From contig JBKHAN010000112.1 in assembly GCA_046542845.1 (NCBI GenBank), forward strand, positions 1 to 6,321: a stretch of 6,321 nucleotides of DNA, in the 5' to 3' direction. Source of the stretch: SKKC01 sp046542845. Lineage in GTDB: Bacteria > Spirochaetota > Spirochaetia > DSM-27196 > SKKC01. Of the stretch, positions 1 to 5,316 are shown one piece after another. The position numbers and the translations under genes were made by a program. How positions within the stretch are numbered: position 1 is the first letter of the stretch; every line of letters starts with the position of its first letter. Below the pieces are notes generated by a model. The model did not search any database. It saw nothing but the letters and a program-made list of their open reading frames with translations, and had not been told where the DNA came from.

Positions 1-1
1 G

Positions 2-136
2 CAGAAATGGGACATCTACGAGAACCAGGTTCCCCTCACCGAGGGAATCCTCGCCGGTGCACGCGATGATTCGGATCCGGAACAGACTCCTGCCGCCCCG
101 GGTACCGGTGCGTCGCAAAACCCGGATGTTCGCTGA
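2..136 (+). CDS. 3' end of an unrecognised gene
   Basis: An open frame runs in from before the window and ends at TGA 134-136, giving 44 visible residues. They begin QKWDIYENQVPLTEGILAG, continue with an acidic stretch (ARDDSDPEQ), and finish with a Pro/Ala/Gly/Thr-rich tail ending in NPDVR. The first part looks like the end of a folded domain and the last roughly 20 residues like a flexible C-terminal tail. Third codon positions are mostly G or C, as in the real genes of the window, which supports coding. I do not recognise the family from so short a piece and assign no function. It lies on the same strand as the sugar operon but is separated from it by about 640 bp of insertion-sequence debris, so joint transcription is doubtful. 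Confidence 0.55.
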   Translation, partial: QKWDIYENQVPLTEGILAGARDDSDPEQTPAAPGTGASQNPDVR

Positions 137-198
137 GCGCCTATCCGGCTCCGTCGGTACGCGCGATGAAGAAGCAGAACGGAGACGCCCACAAGGCC

Positions 199-282
199 AT
201 GGCCCACTCCAGCACGAATTCGACTGCGAATCGGCGCCATTGCAAAGAGCATGGCATCCACATAGGCGAGCCGCCGCTCGGG
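199..282 (+). pseudogene. Remnant of an IS1182/IS5-type transposase
   Basis: In frame with base 166, the residues ANRRHCKEHGIHIGEPPLG (226-282) resemble a conserved stretch of IS1182-like transposases. From memory of the family, that stretch reads roughly R-x-N-R-x-(Y/F)-C-K-E-x-G-I-R-x-S-G-P-x-L-G-R-P. The similarity is weaker upstream (199-225) and stops abruptly after PPLG, where the neighbouring IS256-type fragment begins in the opposite orientation. No start, catalytic DDE residues or terminal repeats are visible, so this is a non-functional scrap. The match rests on about 20 residues recalled without a search and could be coincidental. Confidence 0.45.
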
Positions 283-284
283 CT

Positions 285-513
285 GGGGAGCTCGATTTCG
301 ATCGGTCCGAGGTCCCTTGAGAACCGACTTCTTGATCGAGCCGTTGCGCCGGTTCTCGCTCGGCCAGTGACCGGCTTCGTGCTTATCAGAGCCACGATGG
401 TCGGTGAGCTTTTGCAGTATTCCGTTCTCCCCCAGGAGGTCCTGCGGGTTTTCATCTTCCTTCGGCAGTTCCCGCAAGACTTCTTGTGAAATAGCCCCTT
501 TTATCCCCCTCAC
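285..513 (-). pseudogene. Degenerate IS256-family transposase N-terminus
   Basis: Reading leftward from 513, the frame gives AISQEVLRELPKEDENPQD, then LLGENGILQKLT, then DKHEAGHWPSENRRNGSIKK and SVLKG. This is the recognisable N-terminal region of IS256-family (Mutator-type) transposases. Two lesions are visible. The usual segment between the LLKQLT-like motif and the HLGYDKHE-like motif (about 15-18 residues, roughly VERALEAELT in relatives) is missing, so an in-frame deletion lies near 385-405. Around 313-318 the frame shifts, because the expected continuation DLGPIEIELP is present only in another frame (285-314), which fits a two-base loss. Homology ends at 285. The catalytic domain is absent, so the piece is dead. 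The only start codon in frame is a GTG at 511-513; the original start may be lost. Confidence 0.75.
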
Positions 514-524
514 TCTGAGTTCGG

Positions 525-545
525 CCGTTTACACAAAAAGAAGAG
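525..545. mobile_element. Possible IS256-type terminal inverted repeat
   Basis: Just outside the start of the degenerate transposase, on the side where its element end should lie, the + strand reads CCGTTTACACAAAAAGAAGAG. Ends of IS256-family elements commonly contain a GTTTACACAAA-type core. The position, 12-30 bp upstream of the transposase start, is right. The matching right end is not in the window, because the remnant is cut off at 285. No target duplication can be identified. Confidence 0.35.
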
Positions 546-550
546 GCAAT

Positions 551-567
551 CCAATTGGTGCGCGCAC
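551..567. repeat. Two overlapping perfect palindromes
   Basis: CCAATTGG (551-558) is perfectly self-complementary. It shares its last G with a second perfect palindrome, GTGCGCGCAC (558-567). Together they form a 17-bp block of dyad symmetry upstream of the operon. Such sites can be operators for dimeric regulators. AraC-family proteins usually bind direct repeats instead, so the cognate factor, if any, is unknown. Confidence 0.4.
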
Positions 568-757
568 GGCAGGGCGATGGAAGATAGCAGGATAAAGAAT
601 GCACAAATCTCGGTAACCCCGTGCCCCATCTTCTGACTATGCCCGAAAAGCGTGCGAGGCCGAGCGAAGCGGTCCGGCACCACAATTACTGCTATGAAAC
701 CACAGATTTACATATCGCGCCGGAGAAAACAGGGTTAGCGTGTTTATGTCAGCCTCA

Positions 758-766
758 GGGGAGGAG
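758..766 (+). promoter_or_regulatory. Ribosome binding site fixing the GTG start at 774
   Basis: GGGGAGGAG ends 7 nt before the GTG at 774-776. No comparable purine-rich site precedes the in-frame ATG codons at 621 and 639. The site therefore decides the start of the first permease gene. Confidence 0.8.
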
Positions 767-773
767 ATGCGGA

Positions 774-1673
774 GTGTCCACCACGAAGAAGGTCTGGAAA
801 CGATACAAAGCGGACGAAATCGAGGCAGCGATTTACCTCGTCGTGCCGAGTCTAATCGGGTTCGGCCTCTTTTACTTTTATCCTGCCCTTCGGGGTCTAT
901 ACATGAGCTTCACCGACTGGGATCTTCTCACTGATCCGAACTTCATCGGGGTTGCGAACTACCGCCGTCTGTTCAGCGATCCCCGATTCTGGAACTCGCT
1001 GCGGGTAACGGCGATGTATGTCATCTACAACATTCCGATACAGACTGTTCTCGGCCTCGGGATCGCACTGCTCATGAATCAGATGAAGAACTCGACGACA
1101 TTCCGGGCGGTCATTGTTCTTCCCTGGTTCATTCCGAATGTAGTTGTCGGTCTGCTGTGGCTTCTGCTGTTGAACTCCACCATCGGTCTTGTGAATCAGA
1201 TACTTGAGCTGCTCAGTTTGTCGCGAATTCCCTTCCTGCGGACGGTCGAATTCGCTCTTCCGAGCATCGCGGGCATCAATATCTGGCGTCACATGGGCTA
1301 TGTCGGTTTAGTTTTTTTTGCCGGTCTTCAGACGATTCCGGGGAATCTATACGAGGCGGCGCGAATCGACGGCGCGAATGCATGGCAGGCATTCCAGCGG
1401 ATTACGCTCCCGCTCCTGCGCCCGGTTATCGCGTTCATCGTAATTACCACGGTCATCGGTTCATTTCAGATATTCGATACGGTTGCCGTCACGACGCAGG
1501 GCGGACCGGTCAATGCAACCGAGGTCATGATCTGGTTTATCTTCCAACATGCGTTCGAGCGATTCAATATGGGGTACGGTTCCGCCGCGTCCATGGTGCT
1601 ATTCCTCATACTGATCATCTTCACGCTGTCCTACGTTAAGCTTTCTCGTTCGGGCGAGTCTGATCTCGGGTAA
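774..1673 (+). CDS. Sugar ABC transporter permease, MalF/UgpA type
   Basis: Inner-membrane subunit of a CUT1-type carbohydrate importer. It forms half of the translocation channel together with the next gene's product. From GTG 774 the protein is 299 residues, the usual length. Starting at 621 would add 51 residues with no membrane or family character. Six hydrophobic segments are visible, at about 18-40, 78-100, 111-133, 161-183, 217-240 and 269-290. The coupling loop carries a textbook EAA motif: E194-A195-A196, then G200, I210 and L212-P213, with the DGAN sequence at 199-202. This loop docks on the ATPase. QGGPVNATEVMIWFIFQHAF (242-261) is also typical of MalF-like proteins. The stop TAA is almost contiguous with the next gene, so the two are translationally coupled. 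A run of eight T lies at 1312-1319. The sugar cannot be read from the permease itself; α-galactosides are inferred from the nearby GH4 gene. Confidence 0.93.
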   Translation: MSTTKKVWKRYKADEIEAAIYLVVPSLIGFGLFYFYPALRGLYMSFTDWDLLTDPNFIGVANYRRLFSDPRFWNSLRVTAMYVIYNIPIQTVLGLGIALLMNQMKNSTTFRAVIVLPWFIPNVVVGLLWLLLLNSTIGLVNQILELLSLSRIPFLRTVEFALPSIAGINIWRHMGYVGLVFFAGLQTIPGNLYEAARIDGANAWQAFQRITLPLLRPVIAFIVITTVIGSFQIFDTVAVTTQGGPVNATEVMIWFIFQHAFERFNMGYGSAASMVLFLILIIFTLSYVKLSRSGESDLG

Positions 1674-1678
1674 GGAAG
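1673..1678 (+). promoter_or_regulatory. Ribosome binding site overlapping the upstream stop codon
   Basis: AGGAAG starts on the last base of the first permease's TAA. It directly abuts the ATG at 1679 but stands 9 nt from the ATG at 1688. The second spacing is normal, so 1688 is the likelier start of the second permease. Confidence 0.5.
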
Positions 1679-1687
1679 ATGTTGAGT

Positions 1688-2611
1688 ATGAGTCAACCGA
1701 GCATGGCTAAAGGGTCCTTGTCCCGCTCGCTGCGAAATGAGCGCATTCGATCAGGAATTGTTTTCTGGGTTTTCACGACCCTGTTGCTGGTGGTGACGCT
1801 CTTGCCCTTTTACTGGGTATTCCGTACGGCATTCACGTTTCCAACGGCGATTTTCACTGATCCCCGCAGCTTCTTTCCACCGCAGTTTACGATAGGAAAC
1901 TATCTGCGGGTACTCGGGCTCCTCAGCACGAGCGAGGCGGTGGCGCTCGGGGGGACGGGGCAGTCGTTGCAGTTCTTCCTCAACCTGCGGAACTCGCTCA
2001 TTGTGACCGCAACGATCACGGTCGCGCAGGTGTTTTTCAGCGCATGTGCCGCGTACGCGTTCGCGCGACTCAGGTTCCCGTTCCGCGACACGCTGTTCAG
2101 CCTCTACGTTTCAGCGCTTATGGTACCGATCATCGTCACGGTCATACCGAACTTCGCGTTCATACAGGGAATCGACTGGATTAATACCTTCCGCGGAATC
2201 GTGGCGCCGTTCTTCTTCATGACGCCGATTGCCGTCTTCTTCATGCGGCAGTTCTTTCTCGGGATTAACAAGGAGCTCGAGGAGTCGGCGCTGCTCGACG
2301 GAGCGGGAAGGCTTCAGACAGCGTTCCGCATCGTCTTTCCGATTAGTCAGTCGGCGATTATGACGTGTGCGATTATCGTCGCGACAACTTCATGGAACGA
2401 GTACTTGTGGATGCTCATAGTGGGGCGCCGGCAGGCGGTACGCGTTCTTACCGTCGCACTGGGCATTTTCCAGCAGCAGACACCGCAGGGTGCCCCCGAC
2501 TGGGGTGGACTCATGGCGGGTACGACGCTGGCAATTGTGCCGATAGTCATAGTCTTTCTGGCGATCGGAAAGCACGTCGTGAACTCCATAGGACATACGG
2601 GATTCAAGTAG
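1688..2611 (+). CDS. Sugar ABC transporter permease, MalG/UgpE type
   Basis: Second channel-forming subunit of the importer. From ATG 1688 it is 307 residues; ATG 1679 would add three. The first start is less likely because the AGGAAG site would touch it. Hydrophobic segments lie at about 24-46, 103-125, 137-160, 169-190, 221-245 and 279-300. The EAA loop is recognisable but slightly altered, with E199-S200-A201 in place of EAA, then D204-G205, I215 and F217-P218 in place of LP. The end, HVVNSIGHTGFK, matches the G-(F/A)-(V/L)-K-type terminus of MalG-like proteins. A stretch rich in Gly/Thr/Ser (80-95, SEAVALGGTGQSL) sits in the loop after the first membrane segment, as in relatives that contact the binding protein. 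The gene follows the first permease with only a few bases between. A 92-bp gap separates it from the binding-protein gene. Confidence 0.93.
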   Translation: MSQPSMAKGSLSRSLRNERIRSGIVFWVFTTLLLVVTLLPFYWVFRTAFTFPTAIFTDPRSFFPPQFTIGNYLRVLGLLSTSEAVALGGTGQSLQFFLNLRNSLIVTATITVAQVFFSACAAYAFARLRFPFRDTLFSLYVSALMVPIIVTVIPNFAFIQGIDWINTFRGIVAPFFFMTPIAVFFMRQFFLGINKELEESALLDGAGRLQTAFRIVFPISQSAIMTCAIIVATTSWNEYLWMLIVGRRQAVRVLTVALGIFQQQTPQGAPDWGGLMAGTTLAIVPIVIVFLAIGKHVVNSIGHTGFK

Positions 2612-2670
2612 TTATTTCAATGCTGTGAGGAGGGACAAACAATAGGGCTTGTGTTCCCGCCGATGGATGC

Positions 2671-2689
2671 AAGTGTCACTAACACACTT
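2671..2689. promoter_or_regulatory. Inverted repeat before the binding-protein gene
   Basis: AAGTGT (2671-2676) and ACACTT (2684-2689) are exact reverse complements separated by 7 bp. The right arm runs straight into the Shine-Dalgarno sequence. It could be an operator or an RNA hairpin that affects translation or mRNA processing between the permease genes and the binding-protein gene. A second, alternative pairing, AACAC (2681-2685) with GTGTT (2696-2700), would put the ribosome binding site in its loop. Both stems are short, so the functional reading is uncertain. Confidence 0.35.
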
Positions 2690-2698
2690 AAGGAGGTG
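2689..2698 (+). promoter_or_regulatory. Perfect Shine-Dalgarno of the binding-protein gene
   Basis: TAAGGAGGTG is fully complementary to the conserved 3' end of 16S rRNA. Its AGGAGG core ends 7 nt before ATG 2704. It is clearly stronger than the sites of the two permease genes, which fits the need for excess binding protein over membrane subunits. Confidence 0.9.
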
Positions 2699-2703
2699 TT
2701 TGT

Positions 2704-4050
2704 ATGCCTAAACGTTTAATTGTCGTGCTCGGCATCGTCGTCGTCGTCGTAATCGTAGTCGCTCTGGTTGTCACGCAAACCGGCGATGAAGCGGCGGTTG
2801 AAGACGAGGAGGTAACGATCGAATACGTGCTCTGGGACGCGTCTCAGTTGCCCGCGTATGAGGAAGTCGCCGATGCGTTCATGGAAGAGCACCCGGAGAT
2901 CACCATTGAGATCAACCAGCTCGGGTGGGGTGACTACTGGGATGACCTGACCCGCCGCCTCGCTACCGGTGACGGCCCGGACGTATGGACTAATCACGTC
3001 GCATATTTCCTCGAGTTCGTAAACCGCGATCAGATGATGGACATCGAAGAGCGCGTGCAGAACTCCGATCTTGTGGATCTGGACGCCTATATGGAAGGGC
3101 TTGCCGATCTGTTCGTAGTCAACGGGGCGCGATACGGTTTACCCAAAGACTGGGACACGAACGCGATTGTCTATAACCGATCTCACCTCGAAGAAGCAGG
3201 CGTTTCCGAAGAAGAGATTCAGGAAATGACGTGGAATCCGGACGACGGTGGAACCTTCGAGGAAATCCTCGCTCGCCTGACGATCGATGCCGATGGTAAC
3301 AACGCGCTCGACGATGGCTTCGATGCAGACAACATCGAACGCCATGCGTTTGCCCCCGACTACGACGGCATGGGTGCATGGGGCCGGTTGACGTTCAGCA
3401 GTCTCGCTGTGAGTACCGGATGGACCTATCACAACGATGACGGCACCGAATTCTACTTTGACGACGATCGCTTTATCTCCACGATCGAATGGTTTCGCCG
3501 GATGGCCAATGAGGATCGTTACATGACCAGCTTCGAGGAGACTGACTCGGTTCCCGAAATGCTCGCCTCCGAGCAGGTCTCCATGACCTCCGACGGCTCC
3601 TGGATGATGGGTCTCCACTGGCAAAACCTCGGCGATGACATTGGCTTCGCGCCGCAGCCACGAGGCCCTGAGGGACGCCGCGTGATGTTCAACGGCCTCG
3701 CCGACGCGATTAATGCAGAGACCGAACACCCTGATGAGGCGTGGCTGTGGGTAGAGTTCCTCGGCTCGGTCGAAGCACAGGAAATGGTCGCCGCTCACGG
3801 GGTCGTCTTTCCGGCGGTCGCGTCGGCTACCGAGATTACCCTCGATGTTCACGAGGAGCGCGGACTCGACGCGACGGCGTTCACGGATCCCGCCTTTGAC
3901 CCGGAAGCGACCTTCCTATTCCCGCTCACCGATCAGGCCTCCGAGATTAACTCGATTATGCAGAGCACCTTCGATCAGGTCTTTCTCGAACAGGTCGACA
4001 CCGAAGAGGGGCTGACCAGCGCGAATCAAAAGATTAACGCGCTGTTCTGA
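2704..4050 (+). CDS. Extracellular sugar-binding protein, family 1 (MalE-like)
   Basis: Substrate-binding component of the ABC importer, 448 residues, the normal length for CUT1 binding proteins. After the N-terminal segment, VTIEYVLWDASQLPAYEEVA (37-56) and FMEEHPEITIEI (59-70) are the classic opening of the first lobe. The ATGDGPDVW block (87-95) and GLPKDWDTNAIVYNRSHLEE (145-164) are also typical, as are LASEQVSMTSDGSWMMG (287-303) and the DEAWLWVEFL helix (344-353). The N-terminus MPKR plus an almost pure Val/Ile/Leu core (5-23) is an export signal. It has neither a lipobox cysteine nor an obvious A-x-A cleavage site, so it may stay as a membrane anchor. The exported part is extremely acidic: by hand count about 92 Asp+Glu against about 19 Lys+Arg, with only two lysines. 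Being last in the operon is unusual for this gene. Ligand is inferred as an α-galactoside from context only. Confidence 0.95.
   Translation: MPKRLIVVLGIVVVVVIVVALVVTQTGDEAAVEDEEVTIEYVLWDASQLPAYEEVADAFMEEHPEITIEINQLGWGDYWDDLTRRLATGDGPDVWTNHVAYFLEFVNRDQMMDIEERVQNSDLVDLDAYMEGLADLFVVNGARYGLPKDWDTNAIVYNRSHLEEAGVSEEEIQEMTWNPDDGGTFEEILARLTIDADGNNALDDGFDADNIERHAFAPDYDGMGAWGRLTFSSLAVSTGWTYHNDDGTEFYFDDDRFISTIEWFRRMANEDRYMTSFEETDSVPEMLASEQVSMTSDGSWMMGLHWQNLGDDIGFAPQPRGPEGRRVMFNGLADAINAETEHPDEAWLWVEFLGSVEAQEMVAAHGVVFPAVASATEITLDVHEERGLDATAFTDPAFDPEATFLFPLTDQASEINSIMQSTFDQVFLEQVDTEEGLTSANQKINALF
2735..2749 (+). repeat. TCG trinucleotide repeat in the signal segment
   Basis: Five perfect TCG units encode part of the Val-rich hydrophobic core (IVVVVV) of the binding protein. 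Unit gain or loss would keep the frame and lengthen or shorten the hydrophobic helix by one residue each. Confidence 0.7.
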
Positions 4051-4063
4051 GTCTCTCGCGCAC

Positions 4064-4081
4064 CTGAAACGAGCGTTTCAG
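4064..4081. promoter_or_regulatory. Perfect 7-bp inverted repeat (operator or hairpin)
   Basis: CTGAAAC-GAGC-GTTTCAG is a perfect dyad with a 4-bp centre. It starts 13 bp after the binding-protein stop codon, ends just before the terminator hairpin, and lies 77-94 bp upstream of the regulator's start. The TGAAAC/GTTTCA half-sites resemble operators of LacI-type dimers. It could equally form a first RNA hairpin ahead of the terminator, but no T-run follows it directly. Confidence 0.45.
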
Positions 4082-4084
4082 CAC

Positions 4085-4126
4085 GAACATCCGCCCCGGT
4101 GACGGGGCGGACGTTCCACCGGTTTT
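4085..4126 (+). terminator. Intrinsic-type terminator after the binding-protein gene
   Basis: TCCGCCCCG (4090-4098) pairs perfectly with CGGGGCGGA (4103-4111) around a GTGA loop, which is a GNRA tetraloop. Beyond one A/C mismatch, GAAC (4085-4088) pairs with GTTC (4113-4116). A short TTTT follows at 4123-4126, after a 6-base gap, so the U-tract is weak and displaced. The hairpin is by far the strongest structure in the gap and probably ends the transporter mRNA or protects its 3' end. It may also partly separate the regulator from the operon. Confidence 0.7.
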
Positions 4127-4151
4127 GCCTTTGCTCGCGAACTGATATCCT
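4125..4151 (+). promoter_or_regulatory. Possible promoter for a leaderless regulator mRNA
   Basis: TATCCT (4146-4151) is a plausible -10 box, with TTGCCT (4125-4130) as a -35 box 15 bp upstream. The spacing is short. A start about 7 bp beyond the -10 falls on the A of ATG 4158, and no Shine-Dalgarno lies before that ATG. Both facts suit a leaderless transcript. The boxes are imperfect and the call is tentative. Confidence 0.3.
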
Positions 4152-4157
4152 GTTTGT

Positions 4158-5252
4158 ATGAAGCTTGAGGAATACGCGGATAATCCGGGTACGGCGTTCC
4201 TCGGAGCGTTTGCGGAGGTGTTGCACGCCGGCTTCGAAAAGTGCCGGCCAAAGCATTACACGAGCATACCCCGCGACCATTATCTCCTGCATCTCGTGCT
4301 TTCCGGTTCAGGACGTCTTCGCGTCGGATCGGAGTACTATACCCTTCGCAGTCGCGAATGCTTTCTGATCCGTCCCCATCAGGACCACGCCTATCAGGCC
4401 GACGCGAGCTCGCCGTGGGAGTATCTATGGCTCGGTTTCGCCGGCGTTACCGACGAGGTCTTGCGCGATATCTACGGCATACCGGAGAACGCGCCGGCGT
4501 TTAAGCCGGCATCCCCCGCCCGGCTCGAGTTTCACATGCGCCGGATTCTTGCCGCCCTCGGAAGCGGAAATCCGCTCGAGCAGCTATACAGCAGGGCCCT
4601 CGGAGTTCTCGCGCTCGGCTGCCTCGGGGAACGTACCGGAGTCGGTACTCAAGGCTCCCAGACTCCCGACTATGTCGAAGAGGCGGTCTCATATATCGAA
4701 TCGCAGTATGCGCAACTCGGCAACGCACAATCGGTGGCCGAATACGTGGGACTCGACCGCAGCTATTTTTCAAAGATTTTCCAGGAACGCACCGGCATAA
4801 GCGTCGCACGCTTTCTCGCCGAAACCCGGATGAGCCACGCGAAACGGCTCCTTGTGGACACCGACTACAAGATTAAGGCAATTTCGACCATGGTTGGCTA
4901 CGAGAACTACCAGTCGTTCGAGCGGCGATTCACCGCCGTCGTGGGTATGTCCCCGAGTGCATTTCGCAATCGGCCGATGGGCGAGCGCGTGAAAGTCGGA
5001 GCAAAGACCGCGGATTCGACCGGCTCACGGGTCCCGACTGCATCGGTTATCGCATCGGATGCACCCGAGGCACATGCCACTGAGGTACCCCACGCCGAAT
5101 ATAGCGATCTCCCCACCGAAAGCGAATCCGCCTCTTCCGGGGACGGGGAATCCCGTCCGGAACCCCGGAGCGATCGATCCGACTCAAAGTCGCTGCTACG
5201 TGGCGCCGCCGGCCGCCTCTCCCACATGCGTCACCGCACGAAACGGGAATAG
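4158..5252 (+). CDS. AraC-family transcriptional regulator with long C-terminal tail
   Basis: Cytoplasmic DNA-binding regulator, probably of the surrounding sugar locus. Residues about 25-95 form the N-terminal cupin-like arm (HYLLHLVLSGSGRLRVGSEY at 41-60, then FLIRPHQDHAYQAD at 69-82 and PWEYLWLGF at 86-94), the pattern of sugar-responsive MsmR/RafR-like proteins. The C-terminal AraC domain holds two helix-turn-helix units: 190-211 (AQSVAEYVGLDRSYFSKIFQ) and 239-260 (IKAISTMVGYENYQSFERRF). It ends in the signature VVGMSPSAFRNR (261-272). Such proteins usually stop there at about 270-290 residues. This one has another 92 residues rich in Ser, Glu, Asp, Pro and Arg with no predicted fold, ending in a basic stretch. 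An in-frame TGA at 4143-4145 rules out a much earlier start, and no ribosome binding site precedes ATG 4158. It is transcribed in the direction of the transporter and converges on the GH4 gene. Confidence 0.93.
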   Translation: MKLEEYADNPGTAFLGAFAEVLHAGFEKCRPKHYTSIPRDHYLLHLVLSGSGRLRVGSEYYTLRSRECFLIRPHQDHAYQADASSPWEYLWLGFAGVTDEVLRDIYGIPENAPAFKPASPARLEFHMRRILAALGSGNPLEQLYSRALGVLALGCLGERTGVGTQGSQTPDYVEEAVSYIESQYAQLGNAQSVAEYVGLDRSYFSKIFQERTGISVARFLAETRMSHAKRLLVDTDYKIKAISTMVGYENYQSFERRFTAVVGMSPSAFRNRPMGERVKVGAKTADSTGSRVPTASVIASDAPEAHATEVPHAEYSDLPTESESASSGDGESRPEPRSDRSDSKSLLRGAAGRLSHMRHRTKRE

Positions 5253-5316
5253 CAGCCGGAATACAGCGGCCACGCCCCTACCCGGCTCGGCGCCCCGAGG
5301 CACCATCGCAATCGAA
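5253..5316. other. Convergent gap between regulator and GH4 gene
   Basis: The two genes end tail to tail 64 bp apart. A 5-bp hairpin, CTCGG-CGCC-CCGAG (5286-5299), is the best candidate for a shared terminator. It is short and has no T-run on either strand, so termination here cannot be affirmed. Confidence 0.3.

Larger units (their letters stand above)
514..773 (+). other. Non-coding leader region of the sugar operon
   Basis: About 260 bp separate the transposase remnant from the first permease gene. Apart from the possible IS end (525-545) and the paired palindromes (551-567) it holds no gene I can support. A strong sigma-70 promoter is not obvious. The best pair by eye is TTACTG at 686-691 with TACATA at 709-714 and 17 bp between them, and it is a poor match. 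A weak promoter here would fit an operon that needs an AraC-type activator. An imperfect hairpin (GTGC arm at 651-654, GCAC arm at 676-679) lies further upstream. Binding sites for the regulator most likely sit in this stretch but cannot be assigned. Confidence 0.4.

Noticed and set aside
141..290. Possible small membrane protein on the - strand (hydrophobic EWAMALWASPFCFFIA)
   Set aside because: The frame is a continuation of the broken IS256 frame after its junction and is antisense to the IS1182-like fragment. It has no start or ribosome binding site of its own.
651..679. Imperfect hairpin (GTGC and GGCCG arms) as a riboswitch or terminator
   Set aside because: The stem is broken by a two-by-two mismatch, has a wobble pair and is not followed by a T-run. 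It matches no riboswitch family I know.
601..712. AAATCT (604-609) and AGATTT (704-709) as paired regulator sites
   Set aside because: They are six-base matches in inverted orientation about 95 bp apart, well within chance. AraC proteins normally use direct repeats with longer cores.
621..773. Upstream extension of the first permease from ATG 621 or 639
   Set aside because: The extra 51 residues have no membrane or family character, and no ribosome binding site precedes either ATG. GTG 774 has a strong site at the right distance and gives the usual protein length.
2651..2719. Small frame from GTG 2651 running into the binding-protein start
   Set aside because: The purine-rich site near 2626-2633 is too far from the GTG. 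The peptide is 22 residues and shows nothing recognisable.
2716..2997. - strand frame ending in an Asp/Tyr-rich tail (DYDYDDDDD)
   Set aside because: The acidic run is only the complement of the GTC/GTA codons of the Val-rich signal segment in the binding-protein gene.
3139..3852. 237-codon open frame on the - strand inside the binding-protein gene
   Set aside because: It lies wholly antisense to a clear family 1 binding protein. Its product is rich in Arg/His/Val without domain character, as expected from the complement of GC-rich Asp/Glu codons.
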